The notes under the pieces were generated by a model. That model was not told where the DNA came from. It saw nothing but the letters and a program-made list of their open reading frames with translations, and searched no databases. Positions 1 through 9,208 of a stretch of 64,000 nucleotides of DNA are shown piece by piece (positions within the stretch are counted from its first letter, which is position 1; every line of letters starts with the position of its first letter). The stretch covers positions 667,763-731,762 of the forward strand of contig NZ_SODF01000003.1 in NCBI RefSeq assembly GCF_004365875.1, given 5' to 3'. Source of the stretch: Kribbella kalugense. GTDB lineage: Bacteria > Actinomycetota > Actinomycetes > Propionibacteriales > Kribbellaceae. The position numbers and the translations under genes are program-made.

Positions 1-345
1 AGTGACCGTCTTGGACTCACCCGGCTGGACGTCGCCGACGCCGCCGCGGACGCCGATCCCGAGCGTGTCACACGCCGTGGCCTCCGGGCACGACACCAGG
101 TCGACCATGTCAGGCAGTGACGCGTCCTTGGCGTACAACGTCGCCTTGCCGCCCAGCAGCACGGAACTGTCGGCGTTGTACACGGTTTGCTTGATCGTAA
201 AAGTGTCCCCGCGGGCGACCGACGTCGTACTGACCTCGATCGCACTCGTCGGCGGTGCCGCATGAGCGGTCACCGGGACCGTCGCCAATGTCGCACCGGC
301 AACGGCTGTCACCAGTGCAGCACGAAATAACTTCCAGGCATGCAT
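1..345 (-). CDS. Secreted protein of unknown function, N-terminal part
   Basis: This frame runs off the left edge of the window, so only the first 115 codons are seen. The start ATG at 345 follows a run of G (352-358 read on the minus strand) that can act as ribosome binding site. The protein opens with a basic n-region (MHAWKLFRAA), a hydrophobic core and an AHA-like signal peptidase site near residue 30, so it should be exported. The mature part has short beta-strand-like segments and two cysteines (VSCPEATACD) and resembles the beta-sandwich repeats of actinobacterial surface proteins. I cannot name a family, and no catalytic motif is visible. Confidence 0.7.
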   Translation of the reverse strand, partial: MHAWKLFRAALVTAVAGATLATVPVTAHAAPPTSAIEVSTTSVARGDTFTIKQTVYNADSSVLLGGKATLYAKDASLPDMVDLVSCPEATACDTLGIGVRGGVGDVQPGESKTVT

Positions 346-475
346 AGCAATGCCCCCCCATCCCCATTTGAACCCCAGAAACAACTGCCCCCACAGACCG
401 CCGATGGCGGTGCAAGCAGTATGGTGGGGCCGGTTACAGCGGTCAACAACTCGCAGTTGCCGTATACAACCTGTG

Positions 476-2989
476 TCATAACGCCAGCCGGGTGAGCAGA
501 TCCTCCACTCGTTCGGTGCGACCCGCCTGGCGGTGGCGTTCCCAGTCCTCATGGGACAGCGTGTCGCCGACCAGTTCGAGCGCCTCCGCGAGCTCCTCCT
601 CGGCGTACGGGTTGGGGATTTCGAGCCGCTCGCCCATCGCCTCCTCCGCGCCGAACAACTCGGCGGCGCCGGCCGGATCGCCGCGGCGGAGCAGGATGTT
701 CATCACCGTGTTCGAGAACGCCATCGTCAGCGTCGGGCTGCCCAGCGCCACCACGGTCGGCGTCAGGTCCCGGGCCAGCTCGCCCGCCTCGTCCACGCGG
801 TCGGCGAGCGCTAGTAGATAAGCCAGGTTCTGACCCTGGACGGTCACCTCGTACGCGTCCCCGAGCGACTCGTTGATGATCAGGGACTCGCGGAGCAGGT
901 CCTCCGCCCGGTCGAAGTGACCGAGCGCCTCCTCGATACCGCCGAGGTGCCCGAGAACCCGGGCCAGTCGCCAGGCGTCGTCGACGGCGCGGAGCCGATC
1001 GACGGCGTCGGTCAGGGTCTGCCGGGCCGCGTCGAGGTCGCCTTGCTGGCGTTGCGCCGAGCCCAGCACGGTCATCCCGAACGCGATGCCGGCCGCGTCC
1101 TCAAGCTCCCGGGACATGGTCAGGCTGCGCGTCGCGACCTCGTAGGCGCGCTCTGTCTCGCCTTGTATCAGCAGGAGGTTGCTCAGCCCGCGAAGACAGG
1201 CGGCCAGCTCGGGTGATGCCGTCGTACCCGCGGCTTCGACGACCTGCTCGTGCCAGCGGCGGCTCTCGGCGTGGTAGCCCCCGAGCAGCCAGACCCAGCC
1301 GAGAGCGGAGCACAGACGCAGCGCGGTGCGGAGGTCATGGCCGGTCGCCCAGGTGAGGGCGGCGCGGAAGTTGTCGAGGTCGGACTCGGCCCGCTCCACC
1401 GGCGGCTCGGACGTGGTCTTCTTCAGGTGCTCGAGTCGTTCGGCCAGGTCGGCGTAATAGGTCGCGTGCCGGCCGTGGATGGTTGCGGCTTCGCCGGTCG
1501 CCTGCAGCTCGTCGGCGGCGTACCGGTGGATCGTCTCCAGCAGCTCGACCCGCGTGCCGTCTGGTCCTTCGGCGAGGGTGATCAGGTTGGCGTCGTTCAG
1601 CTCCGCGACGGCGTCGAGGGGGTCGATGCCGGTAGCAACTTCTTGGATCGCGGCCAGGTCGGCGCCGCCGGAGAAGACGGACAGGCGGCAGAAGGTACGG
1701 CGGTACTCGGGGTCGAGCAGCTGGTAGGACCAGGCGATCGTCTCGCGCAGGGTGCGTTGGCGTTCCGGCGTCACGGTGCTCGTCGACGCGATGTCGAGCG
1801 ACTGGTCGACCCGGGCCAGCAGTTCCTTGGCGCTGAGCAACCGGACCCGCGGCGCGCACAGCTCGATCGCGAGGGGAAGGCCGTCGAGCCACCGGCAGAT
1901 CTCAACTACCTCGGGAGTCAGCGTGAAGCCGGGCTGTACGGCGTGGGCGCGCTCCATGAAGAGTTGTACGGCGGCCGACTCCTCGCCGGTCACCGGCAAC
2001 GGCCCTACGGGGTGCTGGTACTCGCCGACCAGACCGAGCGCCCGCCGGGAGGTCGCGACGATCTTCACGTGCGCCGCGCCTTCGATGATCTCGGCAACGA
2101 CCTTGCCGGCGTCCGGGAGCTGCTCGAGGTTGTCGAGGACCAGCAGCAGCGTGCGCTGGGCGAGGTATCCGACGATCCGCCCGCGTTCTCGGGGCGGTAC
2201 GTCGAGTACTTCGGCGATCGTCGTCCACAGCACCGACTCGGACGTGGCCGCCGCCAGTGGAACGAAGTACACCGGGCCGGTCACCTTGGACGCCGCACCG
2301 ATCGCGAGGCGGGTCTTTCCCGAACCACCAGGACCGGTCAGCGTGACCAGCCGTACGTCGGGTTGGGCGAGCGGACCGAGGATGCGTTCGAGGTCCTGCT
2401 CCCGGCCGAGCAGTGGGGTCGCCGGGGTCGGCAGGCTGGTCGACGTACCGAGGGTGCGCGGCGGCGGGAAGTCGGTCTGCAGACCGTCGATCGTGACCTG
2501 GAAGAGGTGCTCCGGCTCCGGAATGTCCTTCAAATGATGGGTTCCGAGGTCGCGCAGCGTCACGCCGTCGGCCAGCTGGGCAAGTTTGCTGGTGACCGCT
2601 GACACCAGCACCTGACCACCCTGTGCGGCCGCTCCGATACGCGCGGCGAGATGGACGTCCATCCCCCAGTAGTCGCCTTCGTGCACACCCGGCGTACCGG
2701 TGTGGATCCCCATCCGCACCCGCAACCGCTCGCCGCCCGGCCACCGGTGCTCCGCCAGACCGCGCTGCCCGTCGACCGCCGCGCGCACCGCGTCCCCGGC
2801 CGTCTGGAACACGACGAAGAAGCTGTCCCCTTCGGTCCCCAGCTCCGTCCCGCCGTACGTCGTCCAGACCGCCCGCAGGATCCGGCGATGTCCTTCCAGC
2901 GCATCGAGGTACCGATCCCCCAGCCGGCGCAGCAGCACCGTCGACCCCTCGATGTCGGAGAACAACATCGACACCATTCCCCCACCCAT
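476..2989 (-). CDS. Adenylate/guanylate cyclase domain, AfsR-like ATPase and TPR regulator
   Basis: About 837 residues. The N-terminus is a class III nucleotidyl cyclase domain (LFSDIEGST near residue 10, GTEGDSFF near 50, VRMGIHTG near 90). A P-loop NTPase of the NB-ARC/AfsR type follows (Walker A GPGGSGKT, Walker B LLVLDNLEQ, sensor ATSRRALG, GLPLAIEL), then an alpha-helical C-terminal half with TPR-like repeats. In actinobacteria such proteins are one-piece signal-responsive regulators; the ligand is unknown. The open frame continues upstream to 3535, but family similarity begins at the MGGG start. A further ATG at 2968 has a purine-rich GGGGGA nine bases upstream and is a realistic alternative start. 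No partner gene is adjacent. Confidence 0.88.
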   Translation of the reverse strand: MGGGMVSMLFSDIEGSTVLLRRLGDRYLDALEGHRRILRAVWTTYGGTELGTEGDSFFVVFQTAGDAVRAAVDGQRGLAEHRWPGGERLRVRMGIHTGTPGVHEGDYWGMDVHLAARIGAAAQGGQVLVSAVTSKLAQLADGVTLRDLGTHHLKDIPEPEHLFQVTIDGLQTDFPPPRTLGTSTSLPTPATPLLGREQDLERILGPLAQPDVRLVTLTGPGGSGKTRLAIGAASKVTGPVYFVPLAAATSESVLWTTIAEVLDVPPRERGRIVGYLAQRTLLLVLDNLEQLPDAGKVVAEIIEGAAHVKIVATSRRALGLVGEYQHPVGPLPVTGEESAAVQLFMERAHAVQPGFTLTPEVVEICRWLDGLPLAIELCAPRVRLLSAKELLARVDQSLDIASTSTVTPERQRTLRETIAWSYQLLDPEYRRTFCRLSVFSGGADLAAIQEVATGIDPLDAVAELNDANLITLAEGPDGTRVELLETIHRYAADELQATGEAATIHGRHATYYADLAERLEHLKKTTSEPPVERAESDLDNFRAALTWATGHDLRTALRLCSALGWVWLLGGYHAESRRWHEQVVEAAGTTASPELAACLRGLSNLLLIQGETERAYEVATRSLTMSRELEDAAGIAFGMTVLGSAQRQQGDLDAARQTLTDAVDRLRAVDDAWRLARVLGHLGGIEEALGHFDRAEDLLRESLIINESLGDAYEVTVQGQNLAYLLALADRVDEAGELARDLTPTVVALGSPTLTMAFSNTVMNILLRRGDPAGAAELFGAEEAMGERLEIPNPYAEEELAEALELVGDTLSHEDWERHRQAGRTERVEDLLTRLAL

Positions 2990-3112
2990 GCCGTCAGTCT
3001 CAACGGGCTGCTGACGAAGGTCGAGAGTTTGGCGGCAACTTTTCCGAACGAGCTGGAGTCTCATCCGGTGCGCGGCCAAGGAGGCAGCGAATTGATCTGG
3101 GGGTAGACAAGA

Positions 3113-3736
3113 ATGAAGCGGTTCGGGATTGTTGCGGGGGCTGTCTCCGGGGTGGCTGCGCTGGCAGGCGCGGCGGCGCTCGTGCTGGGTGGCGCGCTGC
3201 CCAGCAACGCCGCGACCGAGCAGGTCAAGACGGTTGCTGCGAGCAACAGTGCGGCGTCGACACCGGTGCGGTACAAGACCCGGTTCTTCGTGCACTACAG
3301 CGAGGGCAACCACGCGATGGCGGTGCTGCCGTCCACCTGGCGCGCGGTCGAGCTCGGCAACTGGCAGACGCGCTTCGACGACAGCGCGAACAACCGGATG
3401 ATCCGGTTCAACATCAACTACAACAACAACATCGGCACCGTGACCGCGCTGAACCGGAAGATCGCCGCGCTCAAGGGCACCCGCGGTCTGCACATCGTCG
3501 GCACCTCGACGGTCGGGATGAACTCGACCAACCACCAGGACCGGCTGACCGTGAGCACCGTGGTCTACACGTACAAGAGCGGCAACGCCACTCGCTGGGT
3601 CGCGACCCGGTACGTCGGTCAGCAGGGCCGCAAGAGCGCCGACGTCGAGATCTCGACGGCCGGCTCGCCCGCCGACAGCAAGGCGCTCGGCGCGGTCATC
3701 AACTACGCGACTCTGTCGCTCGCGCTGGCCGGCTAA
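3113..3736 (+). CDS. Secreted protein of unknown function
   Basis: 207 residues with a clear Sec signal peptide (MKRFGIVAGAVSG, hydrophobic core, cleavage near SNAA at 31-34). The mature region is rich in N, T and aromatic residues and predicts mostly beta structure (repeated FNINYNNN-, VVYTYKSG-like strands). No catalytic motif, lipobox or transmembrane anchor is present, so it should be a soluble extracellular protein of roughly 18 kDa. The gene is monocistronic: it is followed after 35 bp by a strong hairpin, and the next gene is on the other strand. I do not recognise the family. Confidence 0.8.
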   Translation: MKRFGIVAGAVSGVAALAGAAALVLGGALPSNAATEQVKTVAASNSAASTPVRYKTRFFVHYSEGNHAMAVLPSTWRAVELGNWQTRFDDSANNRMIRFNINYNNNIGTVTALNRKIAALKGTRGLHIVGTSTVGMNSTNHQDRLTVSTVVYTYKSGNATRWVATRYVGQQGRKSADVEISTAGSPADSKALGAVINYATLSLALAG

Positions 3737-3771
3737 CTGATACCAGTAGTGCTCTCACGGATCACCAGGCT

Positions 3772-3814
3772 AAAGGGGCCTGGAGGCGGACTAGTTCGCC
3801 TCCAGGCCCCTTTT
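3772..3814 (+). terminator. Intrinsic terminator after the secreted-protein gene
   Basis: A perfect 17-bp inverted repeat (left arm 3772-3788, right arm 3797-3813, 8-nt loop) ends in TTTT at 3811-3814. The left arm starts with AAA, so it could work in both directions, closing the plus-strand gene at 3113 and the minus-strand VOC gene ending at 3899. Confidence 0.9.
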
Positions 3815-3898
3815 CACGTGGTGCCTGTAACGCCAGCCGGGCGATCGCGACCCGGTCCCCGGTAGTACGGCCGACCGCAGCGACTGGCGCTGACTGCA

Positions 3899-4507
3899 TC
3901 AGGCCGCCGGCTCCCAGGCGAAGCCGTCGGGGTCGACCTGGCTGCCCGCATCCATATCTAGCGCGATCCGGTGCGCGCCGCTGCCGTCGACCGGTACGCC
4001 GGCGTCCTTGGCCAGCGCCTTCCGCCCGTACAGCCCCAGCTTCACCGGGCCGGTGGCGTCGAACTCGACGTACTTGCGTCCGAAGCTCCGCGCCACCGTC
4101 AGCCCGTTGTCTACGTAGAACTTCTTGCTCTCGGCCACATCCTCGCAACCCAGCAGCAGTACGACGGCGTCGATCTCGCGCGTCGCCGGACCGGTGTCCT
4201 TCTTCGCCGACGTGGCAATCTTCCAGATCGTCCCGTCGGGCGCCTGCACCACGCCGCCGTACCCCCAGAGCGACTTGGTCACCGGCTTCACCACCGTGGC
4301 ACCGGCGCCGACCGCGGAGTCGAACAGGCTGCTCACCGTGCTCGGCTGCCCTACGGTCAACGACAACGTGAAGCCGCGGAAGCCACTCGTCTCGGCTGCG
4401 GACTCACGCACCCGCACCCGCTCGTCCAGCCCGAAGGCATCCTTGAGAAACCGCTCGGCCGCCACAACGTCGGCCACTTCCAGAACCACACCTTGAAGGT
4501 TTGTCAT
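3899..4507 (-). CDS. VOC-superfamily (glyoxalase-like) protein, two domains
   Basis: 202 residues containing two tandem vicinal-oxygen-chelate folds. The first starts at MTNLQGVVLEVADV and ends near GTIWKIA; the second starts at EIDAVVLLLGCEDV with KKFYVDNGLTV. Members of this family are metal-dependent lyases, dioxygenases or drug-binding proteins. Metal ligands are not obvious in the second domain, so a binding role is as likely as catalysis. It is downstream of the GH30 gene on the opposite side of a terminator and has no operon partner. Substrate cannot be inferred. Confidence 0.82.
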   Translation of the reverse strand: MTNLQGVVLEVADVVAAERFLKDAFGLDERVRVRESAAETSGFRGFTLSLTVGQPSTVSSLFDSAVGAGATVVKPVTKSLWGYGGVVQAPDGTIWKIATSAKKDTGPATREIDAVVLLLGCEDVAESKKFYVDNGLTVARSFGRKYVEFDATGPVKLGLYGRKALAKDAGVPVDGSGAHRIALDMDAGSQVDPDGFAWEPAA

Positions 4508-4564
4508 GCCTCCAAGCTAGGTTCGGGCGACCCCGGTCCGCTTCTCGATTCCTGACCAACTCGA

Positions 4565-6754
4565 CTAGCTGCTGAGGCGCAGGTAGTCGAGGTTGAAGCC
4601 GCCGGTCTCGCAGTACACGGTGAGGTCTTGCTCGCCGGCCGGGAGCGTGACTTGAGTCGTGATCGACTGATAGTTGCCCCAACCCCCGGTGTCCGGGACT
4701 GTGGCTTTCGCGAGTGTTGCGTCCGTTGCGTCGCGGATCGAGATGGCATCCGTCGCCGGGGCTCCCGTGCCATTGGCGACGCGCAGCTCGAGGTTGTAGG
4801 TGCCCGCCTGCGCGATGTCGACGCTGTACTTGAGCCAGTTCCCCGGCGCCGTCCAACCAACATCCTTGCCGCCGCTCGCCGCAGAGTTGCTCTCAACAAA
4901 GTTGGCGCCACCATCGGTCCAGCCGTGCTGAGCGACGTACGACTCCGCCTCGACCTTCTCCCCGACCGGGGCGCCGTGCGGCCGTACGTTCACGTGCACC
5001 GTGATCTCGTCGTGCGACGCACCGTCGGTGACGCGGAACTTGAGGTCCAGCACGCCGGCGACCGTCGGGTGGATGGTCACGGTGTTGCCGTCCAGGCTGA
5101 CTCCGCTCGGCAGGTCGGTGGCGTAGTACGCAAGCCGGTCGTTGTCGCGATCGGTCGCGTGGAGCTGGAGCTGCGTGGTCTGGTACTGATCAGCAGTCAC
5201 ATCGGGAACCGCCTGCAGCACCGGCGCGTGGTCGCGGTGCGGTACGTCGCCGTGCCAGCGGTACGTCGCGTAGGCGTTGGCCGGAACCGTCACGGTGAAC
5301 GACTTGCCAGCCATCGTGACGCGGACCTTGCTGGCCGTTGCGTTGGAGTTCCCAACGATCGCGACGAAGTTGTCGCCTGCGTCCTTGTACACCACGTTGC
5401 TGATGCCGTTGGCGGTCGCGCTCGACTCGACCCGCGTGTGCTCCGGACCGAGGTACTTCGCGAACTGTCCCATCGCGTACAACTCGTCTCGCACGGTGAA
5501 CGTCTTGGTGATCGTGTTCACCTTGACCAGCCGATCGGGCCACTTCGTCGTACGCGCGACCTCGTCCCAGTCCACGTTGTTGTCTCGGGCCGGCGTCCAG
5601 TGCAGCGTGCCGCCGTCCTGATCGGTCGTCTGCGCCCACATCACGTACGACGACGCGTCCAGCCGGAAGTAGTTCAGAATCGTCGCCGGAGACAGGTCAC
5701 TCGTCTCCGTCATGTGCACCGGCTTCCCGTACTGCTCGAACGCATCCCGCATCACCGTCGGGTCACCCCAATACGGATGAAATGCGATCGCATCCGCGGC
5801 CTTGAGCGCCTTCGGGTCGTTGAAGATCCGGTAATAGTTCTTTGTTTCCGTACTGTTCGGGTCTTTCCAGTCCCAGAAGTTGAAGTCATGCACGTACAGA
5901 TCCGTGTGCGGGCCGGCCCGGCGGACCTCCTGCTTGATGGCCACCGCCAGCTTCTGCTGCTGTTCGACACTGATGTCCATCGCCGGATAAACCACATCGA
6001 TCCCCGGCTCGTTCAGCAAGGTCAGCGCATCGACCTTGATCCCGTACTTCGCATACGCCTGCAGGTATTTCACGTAGTACTTCGCGAACACGTCGATACT
6101 GTCGTCCCGGAGCTTGCCCACTTGGTAGTACGACGTCGTACTCCCGGGCTGCAAGGCGACCTCGCCGGTGAACCGGTTGTTGGTCTTCATCCACGCCGGC
6201 GCACTCCAGGCTGACGCGAAGAACGTGGCTTTCGGGTTGTACTTCTGGATCAGCTTCACCGTGTCCACGATGTGCGCGTCGACGTCCCGCTTGATCGAGA
6301 AGTACTTCAGGCTGCGGTCCTCGGTCACGCCGGCCGGCAACTCGTCGTACGACCAGAACGGCAGGTGCTCGATCAGATCCGGACTCCCGATGGTGAGGCG
6401 GAACCGATCCAGCCCCGCACCACTCTTCGGGTCAACCAGCAGCTTGACCGCTCGCTCGCGTTCGGCCGGTGTCAACTTCCACAGATTGGAAACACTGGTC
6501 TCGTCCAACGAGAACCCGACGCCCGAGTACTTCTGCCGGAGTGTGCTCGGGTCAACGACCACAGTCGCATCCACGGGGCCGCTCTGATCACCCCCGACGT
6601 ACGCCGAAGGCAACGGCTGCCAAGCCTTCGCCGCCCCACTCGAGTACGTCCCACTCACGACAGCACCCCGCTGAGCCGCCGCCGGCACCCCACCCGCGGC
6701 CAACCCACTCGCCACGACCCCAACGACAACCGCCAACCCAAGACTCCGCCTCAC
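4565..6754 (-). CDS. Secreted GH30 glycoside hydrolase with C-terminal CBM6-type module
   Basis: 729 residues starting at GTG 6754 behind GGGAGG. A signal peptide (1-28) precedes a GH30-type (beta/alpha)8 catalytic domain: G-VGFSLDETSVSNL near 80, SAWSAPAWMK near 182, LTLLNEPG with acid/base candidate Glu249, and VHMTETS with nucleophile candidate Glu350. A beta-sandwich follows to about 490, then an Ig-like/cadherin-like domain (about 510-590) and a CBM6-like carbohydrate-binding module (about 605-729, EAESY...GFNLDYLRL). GH30 enzymes retain configuration on beta-1,6-glucan, glucuronoxylan or glucosylceramide; which one cannot be told here. It probably works outside the cell on plant or fungal glycans. 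Monocistronic. Confidence 0.9.
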   Translation of the reverse strand: MRRSLGLAVVVGVVASGLAAGGVPAAAQRGAVVSGTYSSGAAKAWQPLPSAYVGGDQSGPVDATVVVDPSTLRQKYSGVGFSLDETSVSNLWKLTPAERERAVKLLVDPKSGAGLDRFRLTIGSPDLIEHLPFWSYDELPAGVTEDRSLKYFSIKRDVDAHIVDTVKLIQKYNPKATFFASAWSAPAWMKTNNRFTGEVALQPGSTTSYYQVGKLRDDSIDVFAKYYVKYLQAYAKYGIKVDALTLLNEPGIDVVYPAMDISVEQQQKLAVAIKQEVRRAGPHTDLYVHDFNFWDWKDPNSTETKNYYRIFNDPKALKAADAIAFHPYWGDPTVMRDAFEQYGKPVHMTETSDLSPATILNYFRLDASSYVMWAQTTDQDGGTLHWTPARDNNVDWDEVARTTKWPDRLVKVNTITKTFTVRDELYAMGQFAKYLGPEHTRVESSATANGISNVVYKDAGDNFVAIVGNSNATASKVRVTMAGKSFTVTVPANAYATYRWHGDVPHRDHAPVLQAVPDVTADQYQTTQLQLHATDRDNDRLAYYATDLPSGVSLDGNTVTIHPTVAGVLDLKFRVTDGASHDEITVHVNVRPHGAPVGEKVEAESYVAQHGWTDGGANFVESNSAASGGKDVGWTAPGNWLKYSVDIAQAGTYNLELRVANGTGAPATDAISIRDATDATLAKATVPDTGGWGNYQSITTQVTLPAGEQDLTVYCETGGFNLDYLRLSS

Positions 6755-6835
6755 AAAACCCTCCCAGCTGGTGGAAAGCCCTTACAAGCAGGCCGACTCT
6801 AGGTCGCGCGCTCCCCCACCAACACCCCCTACCGG

Positions 6836-6855
6836 TTCCGGAACTAATCCCGGAA
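6836..6855. promoter_or_regulatory. Inverted repeat upstream of the GH30 gene
   Basis: TTCCGG and CCGGAA flank an 8-bp spacer about 80 bp upstream of the GH30 start. CCGGAACT is also repeated directly here. It may be an operator for this gene or for the divergent YCII gene. No regulator is adjacent. Confidence 0.35.
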
Positions 6856-6946
6856 CTTTTGCCGCTAGCTTTGTCGGATTCACCGGACGCCGTTCGTAGC
6901 GTTGGTGCAGGCGGACAGCGGGTCCGCTCGAGCCGAAGGAGCAGCC

Positions 6947-7306
6947 ATGCCCGAGTACCTCCTCTACTTCAACCAGCAGTGGGTGGGCGACCACACCGAG
7001 GAGTGGTTCCGCGGGCGCGGGCCACTCGCGAGGGCGGTCGTGGAAGAGATGAAGGCGGCCGGCGTTTACGTCTTCGCCGGCGGGCTGGAGGAAGAGGACG
7101 GCCCGGTCTACAGCGCCGACCCAACCAGCGGCGAGGTGTTGATGACTGACGGACCGTACATCGAGACCAAGGAGTTTCTGGGCGGGTTCGCTGTGGTGAG
7201 CGTGCCCGATGACGAGACCGCCAAGCTGTGGGCGGCCAAGATCGCGGAGGGATGCGGCTGGCCGCACGAGGTCCGGCGCTTCAAGCCACGGCCAAACGTC
7301 GGGTGA
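6947..7306 (+). CDS. YCII-family protein
   Basis: 119 residues. The start is the ATG at 6947, which has CGAAGGAGC eight bases upstream; a GTG-initiated extension to 6902 lacks family similarity. The pattern MPEYLLYFNQQW, GVYVFAGGLEEEDGPVYS, TDGPYIETKEFLGGFAVVSVPD, AKIAEGCGWPHEVRRF matches the actinobacterial YCII/DGPF ferredoxin-like proteins often linked to ECF sigma factors (sigma-70 region 2 partner genes). No such sigma gene is adjacent here. A small cytosolic protein, biochemical role unknown. Confidence 0.85.
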   Translation: MPEYLLYFNQQWVGDHTEEWFRGRGPLARAVVEEMKAAGVYVFAGGLEEEDGPVYSADPTSGEVLMTDGPYIETKEFLGGFAVVSVPDDETAKLWAAKIAEGCGWPHEVRRFKPRPNVG

Positions 7307-7366
7307 CTCCAGTGCTTGGCTAGTACGGTGACTGACATCGTCTCGGCGTAGGAAGGCCACATAGCG

Positions 7367-7909
7367 ATGCCAGTCGCCACACTGTTCTTGATGGTCGGGC
7401 TTCCCGGCGCCGGAAAGACCACCCGAGCTCAGGAACTGGCGAAGTCGCACGATGCGCTGCGGTTGACTCCGGATGAGTGGCACCTTTCCATGTTCGGCAC
7501 CTCCTTGAGGGCCGACGGCAAGCGTGACCTCTTGGAAGGCTGGATGATCACGATCGCCCTGCGGACCCTGCGGCTGGGCACCAGCGTGGTCCTCGACTTC
7601 GGCCTCTGGGGCCGAGACGAGCGGTCAGCACTACGCTGGCTGGCCAGCCAATCCGGGGTCCAATGCCAGGTGGTCTACCTACCCGTCGACCTGGACGTCC
7701 AACTAGCCCGCATCGCCCACCGCCAGGCCACCACCCCCGGAACCTTCCCCATGCCCGAGGCCGACGTCCTCACCTGGCGCACCAAGTTCGAAGCCCCGGA
7801 CGCCGCCGAACTAGCCGGCGCCGACACCCCTTCTCCACCCGACCCATGGACAACCTGGCCGTCCTGGGCCGTCGACCGCTGGCCAACCCTCACCACCGAC
7901 TACTGCTAA
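7367..7909 (+). CDS. P-loop kinase-like ATP-binding protein (AAA_33 type)
   Basis: 180 residues. The N-terminus has a Walker A motif, FLMVGLPGAGKTT at about 7-19, followed by LTPDEWHLSMFG, the layout of AAA_33/zeta-like small kinases that phosphorylate nucleosides, sugars or antibiotics. VVLDFGLWGRDER is the likely Walker B or phospho-acceptor region, and VDLDVQLARIAHRQ the lid helix. These proteins are cytosolic; the substrate is unknown. The stop codon TAA (7907-7909) overlaps the stop codon of the convergent gene on the other strand. Confidence 0.82.
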   Translation: MPVATLFLMVGLPGAGKTTRAQELAKSHDALRLTPDEWHLSMFGTSLRADGKRDLLEGWMITIALRTLRLGTSVVLDFGLWGRDERSALRWLASQSGVQCQVVYLPVDLDVQLARIAHRQATTPGTFPMPEADVLTWRTKFEAPDAAELAGADTPSPPDPWTTWPSWAVDRWPTLTTDYC

Positions 7910-8328
7910 ATCGGCACGCTCGCGAATACCCTCGCACCACACTTGTTTTCAATGATCAGACCACCCTGCTCAGGACAAGCGTAAATCTTGATCTCGGTAC
8001 CGGACGGCATATTCAGGTACAGGTAGGTAGTAGTTCCGTTGCCTTCGCGGTTCCACGCATAGTAGGGCCCTGTGTGCGCCAGGTCGTAGCGGTAGTAGAT
8101 GATGCCGACCCCGTACCCATCCTTGTGCGAATCGTGAATGGCCAATATCTGGGTTTCCCCATTAAAATAGCCATAACCAGCCGAAGACGTCGCCTCGGCA
8201 GTGGTCGGATAAGCAAACGACGGCCCGGCAGTCACAGCCATACTCGTGGCCGTAGCAGCCACCATGACAGCAAGCCAAGTCACAGTGCGCTTAACACTCA
8301 AACCGGCCGACCAGCGCCTACGTCGCAT
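7906..8328 (-). CDS. Small secreted protein of unknown function
   Basis: 140 residues with a twin-basic n-region (MRRRRW...KR), a hydrophobic core and a cleavage site near PSFAYP (about 38). The mature part is rich in Y, G and T (SSAGYGYFNGETQIL, GVGIIYYRYDL) and has two cysteines that may form a disulfide (YACPEQ, ENKCGA). No family is recognised. It converges on the kinase-like gene; the two stop codons share two bases. Confidence 0.75.
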   Translation of the reverse strand: MRRRRWSAGLSVKRTVTWLAVMVAATATSMAVTAGPSFAYPTTAEATSSAGYGYFNGETQILAIHDSHKDGYGVGIIYYRYDLAHTGPYYAWNREGNGTTTYLYLNMPSGTEIKIYACPEQGGLIIENKCGARVFASVPI

Positions 8329-8482
8329 GAATTTGCCTCCTCAGGCAGAACTCTTCGTCACATCCTGACGAAGATGAGACACCACCTCCCAGGTCCCTGC
8401 GGCACCTCAGCCATGTGACGTGCGCCACCGATCGTGCGGTGTCAGCCCAAGGCAGCTCGCGATGCTCCGCCGTACCGGAGCT

Positions 8483-9112
8483 CTACCCCGAGCATTCAGA
8501 GGCGAGTGCTTCGAAGTCGCCTCCGAATTCTGCCGCCGCGTGAAAGCGGTCGACGACAGCCTCCCGCTCTCCACGAGTCGGTGCGTAACGCAGGCGACCC
8601 GCGCGCACCTTCTGCCGGGCACGGTAGACAAGCTGCCGGGCAGCGTGATCAGTGCGGCCGGTGATCGAGGCGACCTCGGCATTGGAGAAGCCAAAGGCCT
8701 CATGGAGCAGGAAGGCGGCCCGTTCCACCGGGCTGAGAGTCTGAAGCACGAGTTGGAGAGCACTCAGCACCGAATCGGCCAGCTCGACGCCATCGTTGGG
8801 ATCACCAACAGGCAACGGCTCGGACTCCGCGCGCAGTTCGATTTCGTTGCGGACAGCCACTTTTCGCAGCTCGTCGATCGCCAGGCGGGTTACCGTCTGA
8901 TACAGAAATCCGCGCGGGTTCCGCACACTCCCGGCATCTACCTTTGCCCAACGCAACCATGCGTCTTGTACGACGTCTTCGGCACGGGACCTGTCACCAA
9001 GAACCCGGTAGGCGGCGGTGAGCAACCGCTCGCGATGCGCCTCGAAGGTCGCGTCTGCCTGTGTTCGTAGGTCCACGTATAACTCCTGGTTCAGTATGCC
9101 ACCCCCATTCAC
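8483..9112 (-). CDS. ECF41/SigJ-like RNA polymerase sigma factor, C-terminally short
   Basis: 209 residues. Region 2 is at about 20-90 (YRVLGDRSRAEDVVQDAWLRW, NPRGFLYQTVTRLAIDELR) and region 4 at about 120-175 (TLSPVERAAFLLHEAFGFSNAEVASITGRTDHAARQLVYRARQKVR), the signature of the ECF41 (SigJ) group. Those factors are usually about 290-330 residues and end in a SnoaL-like domain that controls their activity. Here the protein stops at ALASECSG*, just after the linker, so that domain is missing. The following 80 bp read on in frame do not restore it. A separate SnoaL-like gene is divergent and starts 97 bp away. Promoters for both lie in 9113-9208. Confidence 0.85.
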   Translation of the reverse strand: MNGGGILNQELYVDLRTQADATFEAHRERLLTAAYRVLGDRSRAEDVVQDAWLRWAKVDAGSVRNPRGFLYQTVTRLAIDELRKVAVRNEIELRAESEPLPVGDPNDGVELADSVLSALQLVLQTLSPVERAAFLLHEAFGFSNAEVASITGRTDHAARQLVYRARQKVRAGRLRYAPTRGEREAVVDRFHAAAEFGGDFEALASECSG

Positions 9113-9208
9113 ATGACGGTCGCGCCCGCCTTGATGTCACGCGTGACGCGCCGTCGGCAGGCCACGTCATGCCGGTTGGAGAATCCATTGCAACGAAAGG
9201 ACATGCTC

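Noticed and set aside
1250..2602. Long plus-strand open frame opposite the cyclase/ATPase gene
   Set aside because: It is the antisense of a gene with clear domains on the minus strand; arginine/glycine-rich composition without any motif is typical of shadow frames in high-GC DNA.
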